From positions 1 to 61,446 of the forward strand of contig NZ_JAHHIR010000017.1 of assembly GCF_018678075.1 (NCBI RefSeq): a stretch of 61,446 nucleotides of DNA. Direction: 5' to 3'. The translations under genes were made by a program, and so were the position numbers. This DNA comes from Epibacterium ulvae. GTDB lineage: Bacteria > Pseudomonadota > Alphaproteobacteria > Rhodobacterales > Rhodobacteraceae. Position 1 is the first letter of the stretch; each line of letters opens with the position of its first letter. Positions 9,368 to 17,047 of the stretch are shown in pieces. The notes beneath the pieces are model-generated. The model was not told where the DNA came from. It searched no databases and was given only the letters and a program-made list of their open reading frames with translations.

Positions 9368-9381
9368 TTGATCGGGATCAA
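9368..9381. promoter_or_regulatory. Perfect FNR/FnrL box upstream of ctaC
   Basis: TTGATCGGGATCAA matches the FNR consensus TTGAT-N4-ATCAA at all ten fixed positions. It ends 93 bases before the ctaC start and lies in the divergent tldD/ctaC gap. A second perfect box stands before ctaD, the other locus of the same enzyme. FnrL control of terminal oxidases is established in Rhodobacter; repression of this operon at low oxygen is inference. Confidence 0.75.
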
Positions 9382-9474
9382 AGACAATAGGTTAGAGGCA
9401 GTTTGCGGATTCGGGAGGAATTCTGCTATGACCCGCCTCAACATTAGATGCGATCAAACGATCAGGACAGCGTA

Positions 9475-10314
9475 ATGAAGAATGCTTTGATGCTAGGGGG
9501 CCTTTTTTCTGGCCTTTTGACTGTTCCCGCCATGGCTCAGGAGGCTCTGGAGACCGTTGGTAAACCCGTCGATGGCGGGCTCGGGTTCCAGCCACCTGCC
9601 ACTGAATTGGCAGAGGGGCTTCAGAAACTTGATGCGATGATTTTGATCATCATCACAATCGTCTGCGTTTTTGTGGCCGGACTTCTGGTCTGGGCCATCG
9701 TGCGCTTTAACCGCAAGGCCAACCCAACCCCGGCGAACTTTAGCCACCATACACCGGTTGAAATCGCCTGGACCGTGATCCCGATCATCATCCTGGTGTT
9801 TATCGGCTCCTTCAGCTTGCCGGAACTGTTCCGCCAGCAGGTGATCCCAAAGGCTGACCTGACCATCAAGGTCACCGGCTACCAGTGGTACTGGGGGTAT
9901 GAATATGTGGACCACGAGTTCGAATTCGAAAGCTTCATGCTGGCGAAGGAAGAGCTGGAAGAGAACGGGTATGCGCCGGATGAATATTTGCTGGCCACCG
10001 ACACCGCCGTTGTTGTTCCCGTGAACAAGACTGTTGTGATGCAGATCACCGGCGCGGACGTGATCCACTCCTGGACCATCCCGGCGTTTGGCGTAAAGCA
10101 GGACGCGGTGCCCGGTCGTCTGGCCGAACTGTGGTTCAAGGCTGAGCGTGAAGGCATCTACTTTGGCCAGTGTTCCGAACTTTGCGGTAAGGACCACGCC
10201 TATATGCCGATCACCGTCAAAGTGGTCAGCGAAGAAGCCTATGACGCCTGGCTGAATGGTGCGATCGACGAATACGCGGGCCTGCCCCAGACGTATGAGG
10301 TCGCAGCCAAGTAA
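9475..10314 (+). CDS. ctaC: Cytochrome c oxidase subunit II
   Basis: Subunit II of the aa3-type oxidase (279 aa), which takes electrons from cytochrome c through its CuA centre. A signal sequence (about 1-21, ending AMAQ) is followed by two membrane helices (about 55-77 and 97-116) and a periplasmic cupredoxin domain. CuA ligands visible are H198, C233, E235, C237, H241 and M244 in GQCSELCGKDHAYMP. The aromatic electron-entry patch YQWYWGYEY starts at 136. I preferred the ATG at 9475 to the upstream ATG at 9448 because the protein then begins with the signal peptide. It is first in the operon with ctaB, a small gene, ctaG and ctaE. A perfect FNR box lies upstream. Confidence 0.97.
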   Translation: MKNALMLGGLFSGLLTVPAMAQEALETVGKPVDGGLGFQPPATELAEGLQKLDAMILIIITIVCVFVAGLLVWAIVRFNRKANPTPANFSHHTPVEIAWTVIPIIILVFIGSFSLPELFRQQVIPKADLTIKVTGYQWYWGYEYVDHEFEFESFMLAKEELEENGYAPDEYLLATDTAVVVPVNKTVVMQITGADVIHSWTIPAFGVKQDAVPGRLAELWFKAEREGIYFGQCSELCGKDHAYMPITVKVVSEEAYDAWLNGAIDEYAGLPQTYEVAAK

Positions 10315-10381
10315 GCCGGTTGGCTGAACCGCACAGAGCGTCGCCCTCAAACGGGAGCGGCGCCAGACGGAGCAACATATG

Positions 10382-10401
10382 CAGGGCCGCCACCGGCCCT
10401 G
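10382..10401 (+). other. Hairpin between ctaC and ctaB
   Basis: CAGGGCCG and CGGCCCTG form a perfect 8-bp stem with a CCAC loop, followed by TTGTGT. It lies 67 bases after the ctaC stop. It could act as a weak terminator or an RNA 3'-end stabiliser that makes subunit II mRNA more abundant than the assembly genes. That role is inference. Confidence 0.55.
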
Positions 10402-10427
10402 TTGTGTAGACGAAAGACCCGAGGACT

Positions 10428-11369
10428 ATGACAGACGCAAGCCTTCACGCCAGCACCGTGTATGAGGACGAGGCCAGCTTTGGTGATTATTTCGCCCTGC
10501 TGAAGCCACGTGTGATGTCGCTGGTGGTGTTCACGGCCCTTGTGGGTCTGTTGGCAGCGCCGGTTTCGGTGCATCCCGTAGTCGGCTTCTGCGCGATCCT
10601 TTTTATTGCCATTGGCGGCGGCGCGTCCGGCGCGCTGAACATGTGGTGGGATGCGGATATCGACCGCATCATGAAACGCACCAAAAAGCGCCCGATCCCC
10701 GCAGGTAAGATCACAGCCCCCGAAGCGATGACATTCGGCATCGCCCTGTCGGGCCTGTCGGTCATTATGCTGGCGCTGGCGACCAATATCTTTGCCGGGG
10801 CCTTTCTGGCCTTCACCATTTTCTTCTACGTGGTGATCTATACCATGTGGCTGAAACGTTCGACGCCGCAAAACATCGTCATTGGCGGCGCGGCTGGGGC
10901 CTTTCCTCCGGTCATCGGCTGGATCGCTGCGACCGGATCCATGTCGCTGGAGCCTTGGTTGATGTTCGCCCTGACCTTTATGTGGACCCCGCCGCATTTC
11001 TGGGCGCTGGCGCTGTTTATGCGCAACGACTACGACGACGCGGGCGTGCCGATGTTGACCGTGACCCATGGTCGCCGCACCACTCGCCTGCATATCCTGG
11101 CCTACACGGTGCTGCTGGCGGTGCTGGCGATTGGCACCGGCTTCACCAGCATCGGTGGTCCGATCTATATGGCCGTGGCGGTTGTCCTGAACGCATTGTT
11201 CCTGCTGGGCGCCTTGCGGATTTCCCGCCGGGACGAGATCGCCAGCGAAGCGGATAATTTCAAGGTTGAGCGCAGCTTCTTCAAACTTTCGCTGCTATAT
11301 CTCTTCCTGCATTTCGGCGCGATTCTTGCGGAAACGCTTCTGAAACCCTTCGGTCTGGGAGGCTGGTAA
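10428..11369 (+). CDS. ctaB: Protoheme IX farnesyltransferase (haem O synthase)
   Basis: CtaB/CyoE (313 aa) farnesylates haem B to haem O, the first step towards haem A for the aa3 oxidase. It is a polytopic UbiA-type prenyltransferase. The first Asp-rich motif is in NMWWDADIDRIMKRTKKRP and the second is the YDDAGVPML segment. About eight or nine hydrophobic helices are visible. The start has CCCGAGGAC upstream. It follows ctaC after 113 bases containing a hairpin and is followed after only 4 bases by the small membrane gene. ctaA (haem A synthase) is not in this window. Confidence 0.96.
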   Translation: MTDASLHASTVYEDEASFGDYFALLKPRVMSLVVFTALVGLLAAPVSVHPVVGFCAILFIAIGGGASGALNMWWDADIDRIMKRTKKRPIPAGKITAPEAMTFGIALSGLSVIMLALATNIFAGAFLAFTIFFYVVIYTMWLKRSTPQNIVIGGAAGAFPPVIGWIAATGSMSLEPWLMFALTFMWTPPHFWALALFMRNDYDDAGVPMLTVTHGRRTTRLHILAYTVLLAVLAIGTGFTSIGGPIYMAVAVVLNALFLLGALRISRRDEIASEADNFKVERSFFKLSLLYLFLHFGAILAETLLKPFGLGGW

Positions 11370-11373
11370 GCCA

Positions 11374-11541
11374 ATGGCACTGAACAAAGAACATGAGCTG
11401 CACAGCCGTCGCAAAGGGCGCAATATCGGTCTTGGGCTGGTCTTGGGCGGATTTGTCGTGCTGGTTCTGGCCCTGACCATGGTCAAAGTGACCTCCAACG
11501 GGTTCAATTTCCCCTCCGAGCTGTCGCAGGGGACCAACTGA
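11374..11541 (+). CDS. Small single-pass membrane protein of the cta operon
   Basis: A 55-residue protein starting MALNKEHELHSRRKGRNIG. It has a basic N terminus, one membrane helix (about residues 18-36) and a short polar tail. The start lies 4 bases after the ctaB stop, and the stop overlaps the ctaG start by one base (TGATG), so it is translated as part of the operon. Small genes at this position are known in alphaproteobacterial cta operons. I do not recognise a defined function. A role in oxidase assembly, for instance helping CtaG or haem insertion, is inferred only from position. Confidence 0.8.
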   Translation: MALNKEHELHSRRKGRNIGLGLVLGGFVVLVLALTMVKVTSNGFNFPSELSQGTN

Positions 11542-12128
11542 TGGCCGCAAGCGCGCAACAAAAAACCGTTCTGCAACTGGTTGGTGTTGTGTGTCTGATG
11601 GGCGGGCTGGCCTGGGCGTCGGTGCCGTTTTACGACTGGTTCTGCCGGGTGACCGGCTTTGGCGGCGTCACAGGCGTGGCCGAGGCGGGATCCGACACCA
11701 TTCTTGACCAAAAAATCACGGTGCGGTTTGACGCCTCCAAAGAGCGCGGCATGCCGTGGGAGTTCAAACCCGTCGCCCGTGAGATGGAGCTGAAGATCGG
11801 CGAAACCGGTCTGGCCTTCTATGAAGCATACAACCCCACCGACCGGCCCATCGCGGGCATGGCGTCGTTCAATGTGACGCCCTATTCGGCCGGTGGATAT
11901 TTCGACAAGATTGCTTGCTTTTGTTTTGAAGAGCAGGTCTTGCAACCAGGGGAGCGGGTGCAAATGCCCGTAACCTTCTTTGTGGATCCCGAAATCGTCG
12001 AGGATCCGGACGCGAAATACGTGCATACGATTACATTATCGTACACGTTCTATGAGAGCGATCTGCCCGAAGGGTACGCGGCTCTGGAGGTCGGCGCAGA
12101 TGAAAACAAGAACTCGGTCGCTAGGTGA
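11541..12128 (+). CDS. ctaG: Cytochrome c oxidase assembly protein CtaG (Cox11)
   Basis: Cox11-type copper chaperone (195 aa) that delivers copper to the CuB site of subunit I. One N-terminal membrane helix (about 12-32) is followed by a periplasmic immunoglobulin-like domain. The copper-binding motif CFCFEEQ lies near residue 127, and the FFVDPEI segment and the closing ITLSYTFY strand fit the family. The start overlaps the previous small gene by one base. ctaE follows after 11 bases. It belongs to the Cox11 family, not the unrelated caa3-type CtaG of Bacillus. Confidence 0.95.
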   Translation: MAASAQQKTVLQLVGVVCLMGGLAWASVPFYDWFCRVTGFGGVTGVAEAGSDTILDQKITVRFDASKERGMPWEFKPVAREMELKIGETGLAFYEAYNPTDRPIAGMASFNVTPYSAGGYFDKIACFCFEEQVLQPGERVQMPVTFFVDPEIVEDPDAKYVHTITLSYTFYESDLPEGYAALEVGADENKNSVAR

Positions 12129-12139
12129 GGGACACTTAA

Positions 12140-12952
12140 ATGGCGCACGCTAAAAATCACGATTATCATATTCTACCACCGTCCATCTGGCCCCTCGTGG
12201 CTTCGGTCGGTGCGTTCATCATGCTGTTTGGCGCGGTGCTTTGGATGCAGGGCATCACATCGGCGGCCTTCTGGGTCGGCTTTGCGATGGTTTTGTACAC
12301 CATGTACGGCTGGTGGCGCGAAGTGGTGATAGAATCCCGTCAGGGTGACCACACCACGGTTGTCCGCATCGGTCTACGCTATGGCTTCATCCTTTTTGTG
12401 ATGTCCGAAGTCATGTTCTTTGTCGCCTGGTTCTGGTCGTTCTTCAAACATGCGATCTACCCGATGGAAAGCTACGTCGGTGCCGAATATATCGCGCCGA
12501 ACATCCACGCGGTTGACCCGTTCCACCTGCCGCTGATCAACACGCTGGTCCTGCTGCTGTCGGGCTGTGCTGTCACCTGGGCGCACCACGCGCTGGTGCA
12601 CAACAACGACCGCAAGTCGCTGATCCAGGGTCTGTCGATCGGTATCGCATTGGGTGTCTTCTTTACGTTCCTGCAAGGCTATGAATACGCCGAACTGATC
12701 CTGCACGAAGGTTGGGAATTTGGCGGCGATGAGTTCTACTCGAACTTCTTCATGGCCACCGGTTTCCACGGCTTCCACGTGCTGATCGGGACCGCCTTCC
12801 TGACGGTCTGTCTGATCCGGGCGATGAAGGGGGATTTCACCCCGGAACAGCACGTCGGTTTCGAGGCCGCAGCCTGGTACTGGCACTTTGTTGATGTGGT
12901 CTGGCTCTTCCTGTTTGTGGCCGTCTACATCTGGGGCACCTCGGGCCTCTAA
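12140..12952 (+). CDS. ctaE: Cytochrome c oxidase subunit III
   Basis: Subunit III (270 aa), a seven-helix membrane protein that stabilises the oxidase and supports sustained proton uptake. Family motifs include [29 protein letters not shown] and the C-terminal [21 protein letters not shown]. The start has GTGAGGGACAC upstream. It is the last core gene of the operon. A GC-rich hairpin lies between it and the SURF1 gene. Length is normal. Confidence 0.97.
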   Translation: MAHAKNHDYHILPPSIWPLVASVGAFIMLFGAVLWMQGITSAAFWVGFAMVLYTMYGWWREVVIESRQGDHTTVVRIGLRYGFILFVMSEVMFFVAWFWSFFKHAIYPMESYVGAEYIAPNIHAVDPFHLPLINTLVLLLSGCAVTWAHHALVHNNDRKSLIQGLSIGIALGVFFTFLQGYEYAELILHEGWEFGGDEFYSNFFMATGFHGFHVLIGTAFLTVCLIRAMKGDFTPEQHVGFEAAAWYWHFVDVVWLFLFVAVYIWGTSGL

Positions 12953-13025
12953 GCTCGGGCCGCCACACGAAGTGTAACGAATACATCTTTGTGGTTTTCA
13001 ATGCCGCAAAGGCCAATTATCTACC

Positions 13026-13059
13026 AAAGGCGCGTGGGGCACAGACCTTGCGCGCCTTT
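13026..13059 (+). terminator. Possible terminator between ctaE and SURF1
   Basis: AAAGGCGCG (13026-13034) and CGCGCCTTT (13051-13059) form a perfect 9-bp stem with a 16-base loop. The T run is only three bases, so it may be a partial terminator. Its position just before the SURF1 ribosome site also allows attenuation. Confidence 0.5.
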
Positions 13060-13080
13060 GCCGTGGGAAAGATGACAACA

Positions 13081-13764
13081 ATGCGAGCGTTTTGGTTTCT
13101 GGCCATTGTGGGCGTCTTGGGATGCGCAATCCTGCTGAGCCTCGGCACGTGGCAGCTCAAACGGCTGAATTGGAAAACTGCCATTCTGGCCGAGATTGAC
13201 GCCAATATCGCAGCTGCCCCGATCCCGCTTCCAGACCAGATCGACCCACAACAGGATAAGTACCGCGCCGTGACCGCGACAGGCACCTTGCTGCCGGGAG
13301 AGATCCACGTCTGGACCACCTTCAAAGCGCAGGGGGCAGGCTACCGTGTCATCGCCCCGTTTGAGACAGACACACAGGGTCGCATTCTGGTGGATCGTGG
13401 CTTTGTGCCAACCGCGCGCAAACAGGACCCGCGCCCCTTGGGCGAGACGAGGCTGGTTGGAAACCTACATTGGCCCGACGAAAGCAGCAGCTTTACCCCG
13501 GATCCCGACCGAACGGGAAATGTCTGGTATGCGCGCGATGTTGATGTTCTGGCCTCGGAACTGGACACCCGGCCCGTGCTGCTGGTGCTGCGCGAAAAGC
13601 CGCAGGACAACGCCGCGCCGACGCCGATGCCGATCACAACCGCTGGCATTCCCAACAACCATTTGCAATATACCATCACCTGGTTTTCCTTGGCGGCGAT
13701 CTGGGGCGGGATGACCGCCTATTTCCTGCGTCGCACTGGCACCCAACCTAAAGGTTCGAACTGA
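13081..13764 (+). CDS. SURF1 family oxidase assembly protein
   Basis: SURF1/Shy1 homologue (227 aa), which in Paracoccus and Rhodobacter helps place haem A in subunit I of the aa3 oxidase. Two membrane helices flank a periplasmic domain: residues about 5-23 (FWFLAIVGVLGCAILLSLGTW) and about 195-215 (NHLQYTITWFSLAAIWGG). The family signatures LGTWQLKRL and NHLQYTITWF are present. I chose the ATG at 13081 because GGGAAAG lies 9 bases ahead; the ATG at 13072 has no room for a ribosome site. The stop overlaps the thrC start by one base. Confidence 0.9.
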   Translation: MRAFWFLAIVGVLGCAILLSLGTWQLKRLNWKTAILAEIDANIAAAPIPLPDQIDPQQDKYRAVTATGTLLPGEIHVWTTFKAQGAGYRVIAPFETDTQGRILVDRGFVPTARKQDPRPLGETRLVGNLHWPDESSSFTPDPDRTGNVWYARDVDVLASELDTRPVLLVLREKPQDNAAPTPMPITTAGIPNNHLQYTITWFSLAAIWGGMTAYFLRRTGTQPKGSN

Positions 13765-15152
13765 TGAAATATATCTCAACCCGCGGACAAGCGCCCGAGC
13801 TGACCTTTGAAGAAGCGATGCTGACCGGCCTCGCACGCGACGGCGGCCTTTATGTTCCGGCCGAGATCCCATTGATGAGCGCCGATGACATCGCCGCGCT
13901 CTCTGGCTTGCCCTACGAAGAGGTCGCGTATCGCGTCATGCGTCCCTTTTTGGGCGACAGCTTCACCGATCAGGAGTTTCGCGACATCATTGCCCGCGCC
14001 TATGCGGGCTTTGGCCATGTGGCCCGCGCACCGCTGAAACAGCTGGAGCCCAACCACTTCCTGCTGGAGCTGTTCCACGGCCCCACATTGGCGTTCAAAG
14101 ATTTCGCCATGCAGCTGATCGGCCAATTGTTCGAAGTCGCTCTGAAACGTCGCGGCGACAGCGTGACCATCGTGGGTGCGACCTCAGGCGACACCGGTTC
14201 TGCCGCGATGGAGGCTTTTGCAGGGCTTGAGGCGGTGAACGTCTTTATCATGTACCCCCATGGTCGCGTGTCTGAAGTGCAGCGCCGTCAGATGACCACA
14301 CCAACCGCGGCCAATGTGCACGCGCTGGCAGTGGATGGTGACTTTGACGATTGCCAGGCGCGTCTCAAGGACATGTTCAACGATTTTGACTTCCGCGACG
14401 GGGTCAAACTGGCTGGCGTGAACTCGATCAACTTTGCCCGTGTTCTGGCGCAGGTGGTCTATTACTTCACCGCAGCTGCCTCGCTGGGCGCACCCTATCG
14501 CAAGGTCTCCTTCACCGTGCCGACCGGCAATTTTGGCGACATCTTTGCGGGCTTCATCGCCAAACAGATGGGCCTGCCGATTGACCAGCTGGTGGTGGCG
14601 ACCAACCAGAACGACATCCTGCACCGCTGCCTGTCCGGCAAGGGCTACTACACAGGGGAGACCATCCCCTCGATCTCACCCTCGATGGACATTCAGGTCT
14701 CTTCCAACTTTGAACGTGCGCTGTTTTATGCCTATGGGCAGGATGGCAAAGCCGTCGCGCAGCTGATGGATGAGCTGAAAGAGGGCGGTTTCGACGTCAG
14801 CCAGGGGGCGATGCAGTTACTGGCCGATACTTTCGTGTCCGGTCGCGCCTCGGAAGAGGAGACATTGGCGACGATCAAGGCGGAATATGCCGCCTCGGGC
14901 GAATTGCTGTGCCCCCATGGCGCGGTTGGCGTGAAAGTTGCGCAAGAACACCGCAAAGCGGACGTGCCGATGATCACATTGGCAACAGCCCACCCGGCAA
15001 AATTCCCCGCTGCGGTCGAGAAAGCCAGCGACGTGCATCCGCCTCTTCCCACGCGCATGTCTGATCTATATGAAAGATCGGAACGTTTGACCCGCATCGC
15101 AAATGATCTGGGTGTACTTGAAGATCATATCAGAAAGACAATCGCCCAGTGA
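13764..15152 (+). CDS. thrC: Threonine synthase
   Basis: PLP enzyme (462 aa) converting O-phosphohomoserine to threonine. The PLP lysine is K112 in GPTLAFKDFAMQ. ATSGDTGSAA and PTGNFGDIFAG are the phosphate and cofactor loops. The N-terminal MKYISTRG and the length fit the long (class II, fungal/proteobacterial) threonine synthases. It overlaps the SURF1 stop by one base and the next gene by four, so it is cotranscribed with a peptidase and an acetyltransferase. This SURF1-thrC-M16-GNAT order is common in Rhodobacteraceae. Confidence 0.96.
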   Translation: MKYISTRGQAPELTFEEAMLTGLARDGGLYVPAEIPLMSADDIAALSGLPYEEVAYRVMRPFLGDSFTDQEFRDIIARAYAGFGHVARAPLKQLEPNHFLLELFHGPTLAFKDFAMQLIGQLFEVALKRRGDSVTIVGATSGDTGSAAMEAFAGLEAVNVFIMYPHGRVSEVQRRQMTTPTAANVHALAVDGDFDDCQARLKDMFNDFDFRDGVKLAGVNSINFARVLAQVVYYFTAAASLGAPYRKVSFTVPTGNFGDIFAGFIAKQMGLPIDQLVVATNQNDILHRCLSGKGYYTGETIPSISPSMDIQVSSNFERALFYAYGQDGKAVAQLMDELKEGGFDVSQGAMQLLADTFVSGRASEEETLATIKAEYAASGELLCPHGAVGVKVAQEHRKADVPMITLATAHPAKFPAAVEKASDVHPPLPTRMSDLYERSERLTRIANDLGVLEDHIRKTIAQ

Positions 15153-16423
15153 CCAGCCCAGTAACGGTGCAACAACACGAACTCGCCAATGGTTTTCGGA
15201 TCGTAACAGAACATATGCCGGGGCTGCAGTCCGCAGCCATCGGCGTCTGGGTCGGTGCCGGTGCCCGCAATGAACGTCTGGAACAGAACGGCATTGCGCA
15301 TTTTCTGGAGCATATGGCGTTCAAAGGCACCGCAACGCGCAGCGCGCTGCAAATTGCCGAGTCGATCGAAGACGTGGGCGGCTATATCAACGCCTATACC
15401 AGCCGCGAAGTCACCGCCTATTACGCGCGGGTTCTCAAGGACGATACCAATCTGGCGATGGAAGTGATCGCGGATATCCTGCAGAACTCCACCCTTGATT
15501 CACATGAAATCGAGGTGGAGCGGAACGTGATTCTGCAGGAAATCGGCCAATCGCTGGATACGCCCGATGATGTGATCTTTGACTGGCTGCAAGAGCAATG
15601 CTACCCCGGCCAGCCCATTGGACGCACCATCCTCGGCCCTGCAGAGCGTGTGCGTGCCTTTGGCCGCGAGGATCTGCAGAATTTTATCGGCGAACACTAT
15701 GGCCCGTCCCAGATGATCCTGTCCGCCGCCGGCGGTGTGGACCACGATGAGATCGTGAAGCTTGCTGAACAACTGTTTGGACATATGACGCCAAAATCAG
15801 ACCTGCAAAGCGACGCCGCACTGTTTCATGGGGGCGAGATCCGCAATACCAAATCGCTGGAACAGGCCCATTTCGCGCTGGCGCTGGAAAGCCCGGGCTA
15901 CCGCGATGATGCGATCTATACCGCGCAGATCTACGCCAGTGCCATGGGCGGCGGCATGTCGAGCCGCCTGTTCCAGGAAATCCGCGAAAACCGGGGCCTG
16001 TGTTATTCGATCTTTGCGCAGGCAGGCTCTTATGCCGACACCGGCGCGCTGACGATTTATGCGGGCACATCGGGTGATCAGGTGGGGGAGCTGGCGCAGG
16101 TCACCATTGATGAGCTGAAACGCGCAACCCATGATCTGAGCGATCAGGAAATTGCCCGCGCCCGTGCGCAGATGAAAGCTGGGATGTTGATGGGGCTCGA
16201 AAGCCCGTCCAACCGTGCCGAACGTCTGGCCCGTCTGGTGCAGATCTGGGGCCGCGTTCCGTCATTGGAGCAAACCATTGCCAAGATCGACGCCGTGACC
16301 ACGGCGGATGTGCGCAAGCTTGCCGAAACCTATGCGGTGCAGGCCCCAGCGGCGCTGGCGCTATATGGTCCGGTTGAGACTGCGCCGACCTTGGAGGCAT
16401 TGCAGGAGAGGCGCGCTGCCTGA
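15149..16423 (+). CDS. M16 family zinc peptidase (mitochondrial processing peptidase-like)
   Basis: Single-chain M16B-type peptidase (424 aa). The inverted zinc motif HFLEH is at residues 51-55 (H51, E54, H55), and the downstream NVILQEIG segment supplies the third ligand region. The C-terminal GGGMSSRLFQEIRE segment is the substrate-binding part of the family. It starts with GTG at 15149, overlapping the thrC stop by four bases (GTGA). There is no signal peptide, so it is cytoplasmic. Its substrate is unknown. The stop overlaps the next start by one base. Confidence 0.93.
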   Translation: MTSPVTVQQHELANGFRIVTEHMPGLQSAAIGVWVGAGARNERLEQNGIAHFLEHMAFKGTATRSALQIAESIEDVGGYINAYTSREVTAYYARVLKDDTNLAMEVIADILQNSTLDSHEIEVERNVILQEIGQSLDTPDDVIFDWLQEQCYPGQPIGRTILGPAERVRAFGREDLQNFIGEHYGPSQMILSAAGGVDHDEIVKLAEQLFGHMTPKSDLQSDAALFHGGEIRNTKSLEQAHFALALESPGYRDDAIYTAQIYASAMGGGMSSRLFQEIRENRGLCYSIFAQAGSYADTGALTIYAGTSGDQVGELAQVTIDELKRATHDLSDQEIARARAQMKAGMLMGLESPSNRAERLARLVQIWGRVPSLEQTIAKIDAVTTADVRKLAETYAVQAPAALALYGPVETAPTLEALQERRAA

Positions 16424-17013
16424 TGCTGTTGTCGCGTCGCAAGGTCCGTCTTGAAACCGAACGTCTGACGTTGCGGCTGCCGACCCATTCCGATTTCCGC
16501 GAATGGTCGGCGCTGCGGCAACACAGTCGTGATCATCTGGTCCCGTGGGAGCCAACCTGGGCCAAGGACCACCTGGGGCGCAAATCGTTTACCAACCGGG
16601 TCTATTGGGCGCAGCGTTCAGTCAATTCCGGCACGGCGATGCCGCTGTTTATCTTCCGGCGCACTGACGAGTGTCTGCTGGGCGCGCTGACGCTCGACAA
16701 TATCCGCCGGGGGCCTGCACAGGCCGGGACGTTGGGCTATTGGATGGGGCTGCCCTTTGCGCGCCAGGGCTATATGCGCGAAGCGATCAACGCGATGGTC
16801 CATCATGCGTTCACCCAGGTGAATCTGTCCCGGATCGAGGCCGCCTGCCTGCCGGAAAACGCCGCCTCGCGTGGGTTGCTGGAAAGCTCGGGCTTCAAAT
16901 ATGAGGGCGTCGCGCAATCCTACCTGCAGATCAACGGGCGCTGGCGCACCCATGTGCTCTATGCCGCCTTGCGCCATGATCGGCGCGGGCGTACCACTTC
17001 GGGACAGGTCTGA
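16423..17013 (+). CDS. GNAT acetyltransferase, RimJ/RimL type
   Basis: Acetyltransferase of 196 aa. The segment ETERLTLRLPTHSDFREWS opens the RimJ-like fold. LGYWMGLPFARQGYMREAI holds the acetyl-CoA loop (R-Q-G-Y), and LPENAASRGLLESSGF is the characteristic C-terminal motif. It probably acetylates the N terminus of a ribosomal or other protein. It is joined to the M16 peptidase gene by a one-base overlap (TGATG). The exact substrate cannot be told. Confidence 0.9.
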   Translation: MLLSRRKVRLETERLTLRLPTHSDFREWSALRQHSRDHLVPWEPTWAKDHLGRKSFTNRVYWAQRSVNSGTAMPLFIFRRTDECLLGALTLDNIRRGPAQAGTLGYWMGLPFARQGYMREAINAMVHHAFTQVNLSRIEAACLPENAASRGLLESSGFKYEGVAQSYLQINGRWRTHVLYAALRHDRRGRTTSGQV

Positions 17014-17047
17014 CCCGTATTCAGACCCAAGCTGAGATACGCAATCC

